Shown here piece by piece: positions 9,209-16,491 of a DNA stretch of 64,000 nucleotides. Both the position numbers and the translations under genes were made by a program. Below the pieces are notes generated by a model. That model was not told the origin of the DNA, did not search any database, and was given only the letters and a program-made list of their open reading frames with translations. Within the stretch, counting starts at the first letter, position 1. Each line of letters starts with the position of its first letter. The DNA is taken from positions 1 through 64,000 of the IMG/VR virus record IMGVR_UViG_3300046804_002503. One strand, written 5' to 3'. The stretch comes from a virus.

Positions 9209-9968
9209 TTGAAAATTTAGATAATTCTTTGTTCAGATAAATTTCTCTTTTAATGTTGTCGTTTAAAAATTTGAACTTGTTTAAATAAACTAACTGCTCT
9301 TCTATAGAATTGCAAGTTTTAAGTTTGTCTATCAAAAAGGGGTGAACTGGGTGTATAAATGAAAAGTCTGTAGAAATTTCATAAAACGGAATCCAAGGCT
9401 TGGTAATGTCTTTACGAGAAAATTCTGATTCTGGTAGACACATTCCCACTTTAATGTCTTCGCCTATATATTGTTCTGGTACATTTACAAAAAAATCATA
9501 ACCAAAATTATAAACAGCTTGAGCAGCTTTTCGGTTCAAAAAATAAAGACTACCTTCTGCATAAGACAAATCAAAAGAAGGTTTTTGTATTTTGTAGCTT
9601 TCTGTTTTAATTTTATACCAATGATAAATGCTATTTTTTAAAGATTTGGTATATTTTACAAATAACCCTACATAGTCTTCTTCGTGAGTGTTATTTAAAA
9701 TCTTATCTACATCTACAAAGGTATCATCATCCATTTTTACTAAAACATTTTCTTCTGTGTTTTTTAAAAAATGTTCTATTAAAAAATAAGTCTTGAGCGG
9801 CAAATTTTCATATGCTTCATCTACGTCTACCTCCAGAGAGGGTTCTACCTTTTTTGTAGAATTTTTTCCGTATACAAAATAATAAGCTACATTTTTATTT
9901 TCAAATAAAGATTTTATTTTTGATGCAGCTTCGTAGTTTCCATCGTGGGTGGTGATATAAAAAATCAT
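9174..9968 (-). CDS. GT31/Fringe-like glycosyltransferase
   Basis: 264 residues. FYITTHDGNYEAASKIKSLF at the start, VDVDEAYENLPLKTYFLIEH near residue 50, NVLVKMDDDTFVDVDKIL near 80 with the DDD triad, EGSLYFLNRKAAQAVYNFG near 140 and GEDIKVGMCLPE near 170 follow the GT31 motif order seen in the 7725-8567 protein. HPVHPFLIDKL near 225 may be the acceptor side. The frame overlaps the deacetylase start by 35 nt and begins with an ATGA overlap on the gene upstream, so it belongs to one translational unit with them. It likely adds one sugar to the same acceptor as its paralogue. Specificity is not readable. Confidence 0.65.
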   Translation of the reverse strand: MIFYITTHDGNYEAASKIKSLFENKNVAYYFVYGKNSTKKVEPSLEVDVDEAYENLPLKTYFLIEHFLKNTEENVLVKMDDDTFVDVDKILNNTHEEDYVGLFVKYTKSLKNSIYHWYKIKTESYKIQKPSFDLSYAEGSLYFLNRKAAQAVYNFGYDFFVNVPEQYIGEDIKVGMCLPESEFSRKDITKPWIPFYEISTDFSFIHPVHPFLIDKLKTCNSIEEQLVYLNKFKFLNDNIKREIYLNKELSKFSNEKSISISTTP

Positions 9969-10723
9969 ATGTTCAAGACGTTTTCTTTTTTGTTGGTTAA
10001 AGAAAAATAAACACTACATATTTTATCTTTTGTAAATCCGGTATAAACCGGTTCAGAATTTAGGTAAGATGAATATTCTTTTACTTTAGAATGATAGATT
10101 TCCGGAATAGAACTCCAAACATTTTGTTTGATCTCAAAATTGTTCATTTTATTAACTATATTAATTTTATACTTTTTTGAAGTGGCATAAATTTCTAATT
10201 CTTCTATCTCTTCTATTTTGATATCTGTATTTTTAAATTTAACAGACATAACTTTAGCTATATCTATTTCATTTTTTACATAAACATAAAATTTGTCATA
10301 ATATTTTTCTTCAGATTCTATTTCATAAGAAATACCCTTTTCTAAAAGGGTAGGATCTATTTTGAGTAAAGACAAAAATGACAAATTATTATTATATAAA
10401 ATTTCTTTAAAGTTTCTATCAAATTTAATGTGAAAATAATTTTTAGAAATTAATGAATTGTCTATTTTAAATCCTAACGCCAAGCTAGAACTTCTGTTGG
10501 GGTCCCAATATTTGCTATAATGTAAAAAAGAATGAGAAAATTTTTCTGGTAAAAATTTATTTAAAACTTCTAAACTAGGAACGTGAGGTAGTTCTATGTA
10601 TAATTTAAAATTTTCATAACCATTTGATAGATCTAAACCACACAATTTAGCCCCTTGATTAAAGTTATGTAATTTAATTTTATTACAAAAATCTTTTAAT
10701 TTTTGAGATTCTATTAACTGCAT
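9965..10723 (-). CDS. Unrecognised protein with prenyltransferase-barrel-like strand pattern
   Basis: 252 residues with no motif I can assign directly. Five consecutive units of two strands and a helix can be drawn: GAKLCGLDLSN/FKLYIELP/SLEVLNKFL; SLALGFKID/NYFHIKFD/FKEILYN; GISYEIES/KFYVYVK/DIAKVMS; IEELEIYATS/YKINIVN; and PVYTGFTKD/CSVYFSLT. Five alpha-beta-beta-alpha repeats are the layout of ABBA (PT-barrel) prenyltransferases such as those of cyanobactin pathways, so a small-molecule or peptide prenyltransferase is possible. This is a fold guess from strand spacing, not a family hit. It overlaps the amidotransferase gene by 10 nt and the glycosyltransferase gene by 4 nt, which ties it to the cassette. 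Confidence 0.35.
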   Translation of the reverse strand: MQLIESQKLKDFCNKIKLHNFNQGAKLCGLDLSNGYENFKLYIELPHVPSLEVLNKFLPEKFSHSFLHYSKYWDPNRSSSLALGFKIDNSLISKNYFHIKFDRNFKEILYNNNLSFLSLLKIDPTLLEKGISYEIESEEKYYDKFYVYVKNEIDIAKVMSVKFKNTDIKIEEIEELEIYATSKKYKINIVNKMNNFEIKQNVWSSIPEIYHSKVKEYSSYLNSEPVYTGFTKDKICSVYFSLTNKKENVLNI

Positions 10724-12108
10724 AATTTTTCTCTGTATACTTCAAATGTTGGTGGCATAGGTTTATAAAACCCAACCTTTTCAAAAATTTCTTCACCGTT
10801 GTTGTTTACATCTACAAATGGAAATTGATGTTTTAGCATATATTGTCTTTGAGGATGTTTCCATTTTTTATAAATTTTTTTGTTTAACCATAAAGTTTCT
10901 TGCCACAATTTAGTATCTAAAAAGGGATAACGTATTTCTATACCATGAACTCCACAACAATACTCACAGGAATAAACATTATTATCATCAAAATCTACAA
11001 CATAATTTAAATTATTCAACGTTTTAATTTTTTGATTAATTTCTGGACAACCTATAATATCCCCAGCTAACCCAGATAAGCATATTCTATACCCCTCTTC
11101 TCTGGCTGTTTTTAAAATAAGTCCTGCACCTAAAAAACCATATGTGTTGCGACATATTTTTTTAATTGTAGAATTTATATTATGATCATAATATGTGTAC
11201 TCATACGGTTCACATTTTTTGTATATGTTGGAACATATTTTTATATGATCCATTAAATTGGGATCTATAAATTGTTTATTTTTAATGTTTGGTATTTTAA
11301 TTTCTATATTTTCAATGTCTGGAGGAGTCTTGGCTTTCATGTCATGTCTCCATAACAATACATTGCTAGGCGTATCCAATACATTAACAGAATACATTTT
11401 AAAATCTATATCATTAGCAACTAATGCACAACTAATACATCCGCTATCATATCCCTCACTTACACCCATCATTACCGGTTTGAGACTAATAGCTCTTTTT
11501 TTAACACTTTGTTCAAATGCTAAGTTCCAATCTTCAAAAGAATCTTTATATTCGTTGTCTATATCAAAAACTGATATGACTTTCTTTTCTAGAGATTTTG
11601 TTTTTATGTCAAAAATAAACCATTCGTTTCCATCTACTTGTTTAATATTTTTTATATCTAATTTTTCTAAGGCACTTTTATAACTAGCAAAATGATATCC
11701 ATTATCTAAACTGTAAAAGAGAGGTTTACACCCAAAAGTGTCTACACCAAATATAATTTTTTGTTTTTTTAAATCTATTAATACTATAGCAAATTCACCG
11801 TCTAATTTTTGTAAAAAATAATCTCCATAATTTTGATAAGAAGGTATTAAACAAAATCCATCAGAAATAGCATCTGGGTTAAGATCTGAATAATTGTAAA
11901 TTTCACCATTGTATATAGCCAAGATATCATCTTTTATAAAAGGTTGTAAAGTAAACTCTCCAGTAATGCTTAATAAATTGTGTAATAAAGTTATACCGTT
12001 ATATTCTTTAACATTAGTAGCATCTGGGCCTCGATACTTCTGATAATAGTTGGCTTCTAATAATTTTTCTCTAGAAACCTCTTTAGTGGTAACCAAAAAA
12101 CTACACAT
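10714..12108 (-). CDS. Asparagine-synthetase-like class II amidotransferase, atypical
   Basis: 464 residues. The chain starts Met-Cys (MCSFLVTT), as needed for the N-terminal cysteine nucleophile of class II glutamine amidotransferases. YRGPD near 27, YNGEIYNY near 70 and FGCKPLFYSLDNGYHFAS near 125 follow AsnB. The synthetase half has GVSEGYDSGC near 217 in place of the pyrophosphate loop S-G-G-x-D-S, and CLSGLAGDIIG near 345 in place of S-G-E-G-x-D-E. It ends with GIEIRYPFLDTKLW as AsnB-type enzymes do. The fold therefore looks intact while two ATP-site motifs are altered. Family members amidate carboxylates of amino acids, sugar acids or peptides. Here it probably aminates a cassette product, or it may have lost ATP chemistry. 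The ATG diverges from the plus-strand radical SAM gene. Confidence 0.75.
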   Translation of the reverse strand: MCSFLVTTKEVSREKLLEANYYQKYRGPDATNVKEYNGITLLHNLLSITGEFTLQPFIKDDILAIYNGEIYNYSDLNPDAISDGFCLIPSYQNYGDYFLQKLDGEFAIVLIDLKKQKIIFGVDTFGCKPLFYSLDNGYHFASYKSALEKLDIKNIKQVDGNEWFIFDIKTKSLEKKVISVFDIDNEYKDSFEDWNLAFEQSVKKRAISLKPVMMGVSEGYDSGCISCALVANDIDFKMYSVNVLDTPSNVLLWRHDMKAKTPPDIENIEIKIPNIKNKQFIDPNLMDHIKICSNIYKKCEPYEYTYYDHNINSTIKKICRNTYGFLGAGLILKTAREEGYRICLSGLAGDIIGCPEINQKIKTLNNLNYVVDFDDNNVYSCEYCCGVHGIEIRYPFLDTKLWQETLWLNKKIYKKWKHPQRQYMLKHQFPFVDVNNNGEEIFEKVGFYKPMPPTFEVYREKLCS

Positions 12109-12141
12109 GGAAACTAATTACTGGATGCCTATATATTAACA

Positions 12142-13302
12142 ATGCAAGATTATTTTAGCTTAGTTCCTTGGACTGGAATATACCTAAGAACAGACGGAAA
12201 CGCTTATCCCTGTGAGAGTGTTGCTTGGGAAGGGAATAATGATTATTGTGTCGGTAACATCAGAAATCATTCTTTTGAAGAGATGTGGAATCATGAAGTT
12301 TATCGTAAAATGCGCTTAGAAGTCTTAAAGACTAAAAAATGTTCTATAGACAATGAACTGACTAATTCTTGTACCTATTTGCAAAAAAGACATCTATATA
12401 ATCAAGATATAAATTATTATAAACAAAACACAAAAGAAGACGGAAGCTTTGATTTTAATCTTAAAAAAATAGATTTAGAGAGATCTAATATATGTAATTT
12501 AGCTTGTGTATATTGTAACCCTACAAGCAGCTCTAGTTGGGCAAAAAAGTTAAAAACAGAACCCTTGGGTCGAATACCTGATGAGATATATTGGAAACGT
12601 TTAGATCCGGTATTGCCTTATCTAGAAGAAATAGCATTTGCTGGTGGTGAACCTGTTTTAGATGTTTTTAATGAACAAATTTTAGACAAATTAATATCTA
12701 TGAATAGATTTATTAATGTTAACATGTCTACCAATGTAACATATGATTTAGAAAAACGTATTTCGATGTTTCAAAAATTAGAGAAGTTTCAAACCCGTAT
12801 ATTTTGTAGTGTAGATTCTTGGGGTAAAACTTTTGAAACTATTAGAGAAAATTCTCAATGGGATTTAGTTTTTAATAATTTAAAACAATTAAAACCAATG
12901 AATTTTAAATTATTATTTTGTATTACAATAAGTGTGTTGAATTGCTTTTCTTTAAAAGAATATCATGAATTTTTAATGAAAAATAGTTTAGCAGAAATAG
13001 ATTCTATACGATATCAGCCAGTGTGTCATCCGGCTTGGTTGAGTATACGTAATTTATCAGAACACAAAAAGAAACAATTAAAATATTATTTTTTAATGTA
13101 TATAAGTTTTCTTAAAAAATTAGAAGCAGAAAGGGGACAAGAACTGGATGTTTGGTGTAATTTTAAACCAGTGTCTGAAGCCTTGATGGAGCTGATAACA
13201 AAATATCTGCATAGTAAAAACGGTTCTGAAAACTTTTTAGAAGAATTGACAGATAAATTAAATCTTGACAATTCCTTTTTAGAAACCGTTAAACTAAGAT
13301 AA
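12142..13302 (+). CDS. N-twitch radical SAM protein
   Basis: 386 residues on the plus strand. An N-terminal half-SPASM (twitch) region comes first: VPWTGIYLRTDGNAYPCES near residues 7-25, CVGNIRNHSFEEMWNHE near 38, then further cysteines (KKCSIDNELTNSC). The radical SAM core follows with the C-x3-C-x2-C cluster motif in SNICNLACVYCNP near 118 and the SAM-binding AFAGGEPVLD near 170. This N-terminal twitch arrangement is known in a radical SAM subgroup found in marine viruses and bacteria. SPASM/twitch enzymes usually modify peptides or sugars with an auxiliary Fe-S cluster. It is a paralogue of the 15289-16491 protein but lies on the opposite strand, converging with a hydroxylase-like gene (9 nt overlap). 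The substrate is unknown. Confidence 0.8.
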   Translation: MQDYFSLVPWTGIYLRTDGNAYPCESVAWEGNNDYCVGNIRNHSFEEMWNHEVYRKMRLEVLKTKKCSIDNELTNSCTYLQKRHLYNQDINYYKQNTKEDGSFDFNLKKIDLERSNICNLACVYCNPTSSSSWAKKLKTEPLGRIPDEIYWKRLDPVLPYLEEIAFAGGEPVLDVFNEQILDKLISMNRFINVNMSTNVTYDLEKRISMFQKLEKFQTRIFCSVDSWGKTFETIRENSQWDLVFNNLKQLKPMNFKLLFCITISVLNCFSLKEYHEFLMKNSLAEIDSIRYQPVCHPAWLSIRNLSEHKKKQLKYYFLMYISFLKKLEAERGQELDVWCNFKPVSEALMELITKYLHSKNGSENFLEELTDKLNLDNSFLETVKLR

Positions 13303-13923
13303 AGGTTTGTAGTCTACATTAATAGAATCCATTGTGGCTACATAAAATCTAGCTTCAGAACTTGAATTAGATATGTCTAATTCCGAATCTCCTTTATAGA
13401 TAAAATAATCTCCTCTTTGTTTGAGAACTTTTTGTTCTCCATTAACTTTAACTGTAAAGTTACCATCTATGTCATTAAGCAAAATGCTTATTAATACAGA
13501 GTCTTCAAATTTATAAGACTGAAGAGAAGCATCTTTTTTAAAAGTAAAAACCCAACTAGAAATAGTTGTGCTTGGAATAAGAAGTTTAATATTAGTAAAA
13601 AGAGGCAAATAATTATAGTAATAGTAATTCGGATCTACTAAATTTAAAAAATCTGGATTTTGGCTTATAGAATCAAAAACATCTACACAGATGTTAAACA
13701 ATTCTTCCGGGGCATCTGGTTCTGTTTTAATTTTCTGATTTTGATTAATTAAAGTGGTATAAATTTTAATTTGATTTTCTTCCTTTATAGTCTTTAGTTT
13801 AACATTTTCTGTCAAAGGTAATTTTTGTAAATATTCGTTGTAATCTACATTGACCCATTCTATAAAATTATTGAGGTCTAAATTAAAGGAAGGTATCTCT
13901 GACAATTCTATAAAATTTCTCAT
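13294..13923 (-). CDS. Hydroxylase-like paralogue lacking the metal histidines
   Basis: 209 residues. It aligns along its whole length with the 13948-14592 protein: M-x-N-F-I at the start, SSWVFTFKKDA against TAWVFFYKNGA, then DIDGNFTVKVNGEQKVL against DIEGKFIVHVNGEEKIL, and RGDYFIYKG against KGDYCIFNG. Where the paralogue has EGHGHTT and YPHGANF, this one has YKFEDSV and SELDISN, so the likely metal-binding histidines are absent. It may be an inactive partner, a binding subunit or a decaying copy; the frame is open and uninterrupted. An AATAAATA octamer lies 6 nt before the ATG. It converges with the plus-strand radical SAM gene. Confidence 0.6.
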   Translation of the reverse strand: MRNFIELSEIPSFNLDLNNFIEWVNVDYNEYLQKLPLTENVKLKTIKEENQIKIYTTLINQNQKIKTEPDAPEELFNICVDVFDSISQNPDFLNLVDPNYYYYNYLPLFTNIKLLIPSTTISSWVFTFKKDASLQSYKFEDSVLISILLNDIDGNFTVKVNGEQKVLKQRGDYFIYKGDSELDISNSSSEARFYVATMDSINVDYKPLS

Positions 13924-13929
13924 ATACTG

Positions 13930-13937
13930 TATTTATT
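13930..13937 (-). promoter_or_regulatory. Late-promoter-like octamer AATAAATA
   Basis: AATAAATA lies 6 nt before the ATG at 13923. With T4 spacing, transcription would begin about one base before the start codon. Identified by motif only. Confidence 0.4.
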
Positions 13938-13947
13938 AAAAGGTAAT

Positions 13948-14592
13948 TTATATCAAATCAAAATCTTGTATATTAGCTGCAAACGTTAAAAATTTAGCCT
14001 CTTTGCCTAAAAAGTTTGCTCCGTGGGGGTAAATTCCATTAAAAATACAATAATCACCCTTCTTGTTGAGTATTTTTTCTTCACCGTTTACGTGTACTAT
14101 AAATTTTCCTTCTATGTCTTCTAAAAGAAAATGAATCATTATTGTAGTGTGACCGTGGCCTTCTTTTTCATCTACTAAAGCTCCATTTTTATAGAAGAAA
14201 ACCCAGGCAGTCCTCAATTGTTCTGGAAAGAGGTTGATGGTTTTGTAAAACAATGATTTGTCTTGAGAAGGAAAAGGAGGACCAACTATTTCATCTATCT
14301 CTTTAGCTTTAATTCCATTTCCTCCTTCATAATTTTGTTCTGGGCCATCTACTGTAAAGTTAAAAAGTTCATTGTCACTACCAGAACACGGGCAATGAAC
14401 TTTTTGATCAAAATAGAACGGCACAGCATACATTTTAATAAAATCTGTTTGTTGTATTTTATTGTATTTTGTTTTTTGTTCTGGGGGTAATTTAAGAAAA
14501 AAATCAGACAAATCTTCTAAAGCTGCTTCTATAAGATTAGATTTAACATTTAACAACCACGGAACTTCATTTATATCTATAAAATTTTTCAT
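13948..14592 (-). CDS. Aspartyl/asparaginyl hydroxylase-like protein
   Basis: 214 residues. The C-terminal half looks like a double-stranded beta-helix: TAWVFFYKNGALVDEKEGHG near 128, MIHFLLEDIEGKFIVHVNGE near 155, KKGDYCIFNG near 180 and IYPHGANFLGKEAKFLTFAA near 190. The H-G-H and later H-G pairs are candidate Fe(II) ligands. The arrangement resembles the Asp/Asn beta-hydroxylase family (2-oxoglutarate dependent) and the 14594-15250 protein, with which it shares its N-terminal helix pattern. Such enzymes hydroxylate Asp/Asn side chains or small molecules. It is the middle of three tandem relatives; the start follows the upstream stop as TTTTAATATG. Assignment is by motif order, so another cupin-fold enzyme is possible. 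Confidence 0.5.
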   Translation of the reverse strand: MKNFIDINEVPWLLNVKSNLIEAALEDLSDFFLKLPPEQKTKYNKIQQTDFIKMYAVPFYFDQKVHCPCSGSDNELFNFTVDGPEQNYEGGNGIKAKEIDEIVGPPFPSQDKSLFYKTINLFPEQLRTAWVFFYKNGALVDEKEGHGHTTIMIHFLLEDIEGKFIVHVNGEEKILNKKGDYCIFNGIYPHGANFLGKEAKFLTFAANIQDFDLI

Positions 14593-14593
14593 A

Positions 14594-15250
14594 TTAAAAT
14601 TCTGACCCTATCACCAATAAAATTCTGTTCTCATCTCCGCGCTCTATAGCTATATGGTTGTACGAGGAATCAAACACTAATAAAGGTTCTTCTTCATTAA
14701 GGTGTACTGTATGACCTTCGGCTTGAATTTCCATATATTTGTCTGCTTTATTTAAATTGAAAGAAGACAAATAAAATTGAGGGTGTACGTGGGGATCAAA
14801 CCAAGTACCTGGCTTAAATTCTATAAACATGGCTTGCCATAATTTAGGTACATGTTGAGTGACTAAATCGTAAGATTCTTTCAATAAATAAAGCAAATCA
14901 TCATCTGAAAAATAAAAAAAATCAAACATTTTTTGTAACCTTTTTTCGTGTCTAATATAAGACCTTTCTTCTGGTGTCATTTGGTATGTGGGGGCACATA
15001 TACCATTATAATATCCTACGTCTTCTTTCTTCTTCCTTAAAGGAGTATTTCTAGTAAAGAACGGTACGGAGAAAGCTTTAATTAATGGACAAGTTTCCAT
15101 GTTGTTTAAATGTTCAGAAACAACCGGATATTCTGAATGGACTACTTTTTTGTAATTTAAATATTCATTAAGAAAAATGTCTTTTTTTTCTAAAAGAAAA
15201 GAGGCCCATTGTAAATTTTCTGGTAAATTGTTTAAAGTATAAAGTATCAT
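14594..15250 (-). CDS. Aspartyl/asparaginyl beta-hydroxylase-like protein
   Basis: 218 residues. The C-terminal half carries the best hydroxylase signature of the three tandem relatives: EFKPGTWFDPHVHPQFYLSS near 145, then a strand pair, EEEPLLVFDSSYNHIAIE near 190 and GDENRILLVIGSEF at the end. In Asp/Asn beta-hydroxylases the first histidine and the later F-D-D-S-x-x-H histidine bind iron and a following arginine binds 2-oxoglutarate; all three have counterparts here. The likely reaction is oxygen-dependent hydroxylation of a peptide or small substrate. A CCTAAATA octamer lies 21 nt before the ATG. Position next to a radical SAM gene supports a joint tailoring role. The substrate is unknown. 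Confidence 0.6.
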   Translation of the reverse strand: MILYTLNNLPENLQWASFLLEKKDIFLNEYLNYKKVVHSEYPVVSEHLNNMETCPLIKAFSVPFFTRNTPLRKKKEDVGYYNGICAPTYQMTPEERSYIRHEKRLQKMFDFFYFSDDDLLYLLKESYDLVTQHVPKLWQAMFIEFKPGTWFDPHVHPQFYLSSFNLNKADKYMEIQAEGHTVHLNEEEPLLVFDSSYNHIAIERGDENRILLVIGSEF

Positions 15251-15271
15251 AATTGGCCTGAATAATAATGG

Positions 15272-15279
15272 TATTTAGG
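15272..15279 (-). promoter_or_regulatory. Late-promoter-like octamer CCTAAATA
   Basis: CCTAAATA has the TAAATA core and sits in the 38 nt gap before the hydroxylase-like gene starting at 15250. This is one of the weaker matches. Confidence 0.25.
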
Positions 15280-15288
15280 GACCAGAGT

Positions 15289-16491
15289 CTATAGAATCAA
15301 CTCCTTAAAATGTTTGATAAATTTTATGTTTTTAAAATTTAATAAATTTTCTTTTAAAAACAAATTATATTGATTTTTGTTTTCTTCTTCTGAAAATCCC
15401 CAATGACCCCATTTACCATTATAAAGAGTTTCTATTATTTTATCTATTACAGTCAACGGAGATTCTCTGTTTGGAAATGGGTCTAAATCTGTTCCTAACC
15501 AATTTTTATATTCTAACAATTTTTCCTTTATAGAATCTTTAATTTTAAGAGGCAAAATGCTATATCGATATTTAAAGGGGCCGTGGAGGTTGTAATATCT
15601 TATGTTGTCTTTTTTAATTAAATTTTCTTGGTACAATTCTTTATGAAATTCTGGATAATAGTATAAATTAAATATACTCATTACAGACTGTAAAATAAAT
15701 GGTATTTGTTTATCATTTATTTGTTTAATAGTGTTTTTTATGGTTTGAGAATTTGAATTAGTTCTAATAAATTCTCCTCTAGGTCCGCTCAAATCCCAAC
15801 TACCAAAAACTATGACATCTTTAAAATGCTTTAATAAATCATATATATTTTGGCCCATATAATCTGTCTTCATTAAATTGGTAATAAACCTTATTCTAAC
15901 ATTAGTTTTGTTATCTTTTAACAATTTGTTTAAAAAATAATATGTAGATTTTTGTATTACAGGTTCACCAGAAGCAAACCATATTTCTTGAACCGTATCA
16001 TAATTTTTATCATATAAAGATATTAAATCTTCGTAAGGTAATCCTCTTTTAACTTCTTTAGTTTCATCCCATAAATTGCTATATTGAAAAGAACAATATT
16101 TGCATTTTAAATTACAAATGTTACTTTCTATTAAATTCCAAGCTATAAAATTATATTCAGCAGTTCCATCTTCTAGAGTGTTTAAAATAGATTTTTCAGC
16201 TTTATCTATTAAATCTAAGCCAAAATATTTTTTACAAGAATTAAGACATCCGTTACATTCCTTGAAACAAGAATCTATATATTCGTTCTTGAGCATTTTT
16301 ACTCGTAATTCTCTTAAAACTTTGCTGTTCCACAGAGTTTCAGGAGATTCTTTCGTAGAACCCAGACACATGTCTTTATTACCAGCTAAAGACGGACAGG
16401 GATAGACAAATCCGTCTGTGAAATAATACAAATGAACCCAGGGTACTATACAAAAATTGGGTTTATTTGTTATATCTTTAATAGTTTTCAC
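15289..16491 (-). CDS. N-twitch radical SAM protein
   Basis: 400 residues. The twitch half comes first (FCIVPWVHLYYFTDGFVYPC near 13-32, CLGSTKESPETLWNSK, CFKECNGCLNSCKKYFG with a dense cysteine set near 76-90). The radical SAM core follows with SNICNLKCKYCSF near 128 and WFASGEPVIQK near 172, where the usual G-G-E-P reads S-G-E-P. It is a paralogue of the plus-strand protein at 12142-13302 but has more N-terminal cysteines, enough for an auxiliary Fe-S cluster. The start is a GTG at 16491 overlapping the upstream gene by 14 nt; the next in-frame Met lies inside the twitch region. It likely modifies a peptide or sugar. Which one is unknown. Confidence 0.8.
   Translation of the reverse strand: MKTIKDITNKPNFCIVPWVHLYYFTDGFVYPCPSLAGNKDMCLGSTKESPETLWNSKVLRELRVKMLKNEYIDSCFKECNGCLNSCKKYFGLDLIDKAEKSILNTLEDGTAEYNFIAWNLIESNICNLKCKYCSFQYSNLWDETKEVKRGLPYEDLISLYDKNYDTVQEIWFASGEPVIQKSTYYFLNKLLKDNKTNVRIRFITNLMKTDYMGQNIYDLLKHFKDVIVFGSWDLSGPRGEFIRTNSNSQTIKNTIKQINDKQIPFILQSVMSIFNLYYYPEFHKELYQENLIKKDNIRYYNLHGPFKYRYSILPLKIKDSIKEKLLEYKNWLGTDLDPFPNRESPLTVIDKIIETLYNGKWGHWGFSEEENKNQYNLFLKENLLNFKNIKFIKHFKELIL

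Noticed and set aside
11258-11683. 141-codon plus-strand frame
   Set aside because: Antisense to the AsnB-like gene, whose frame carries clear family motifs.
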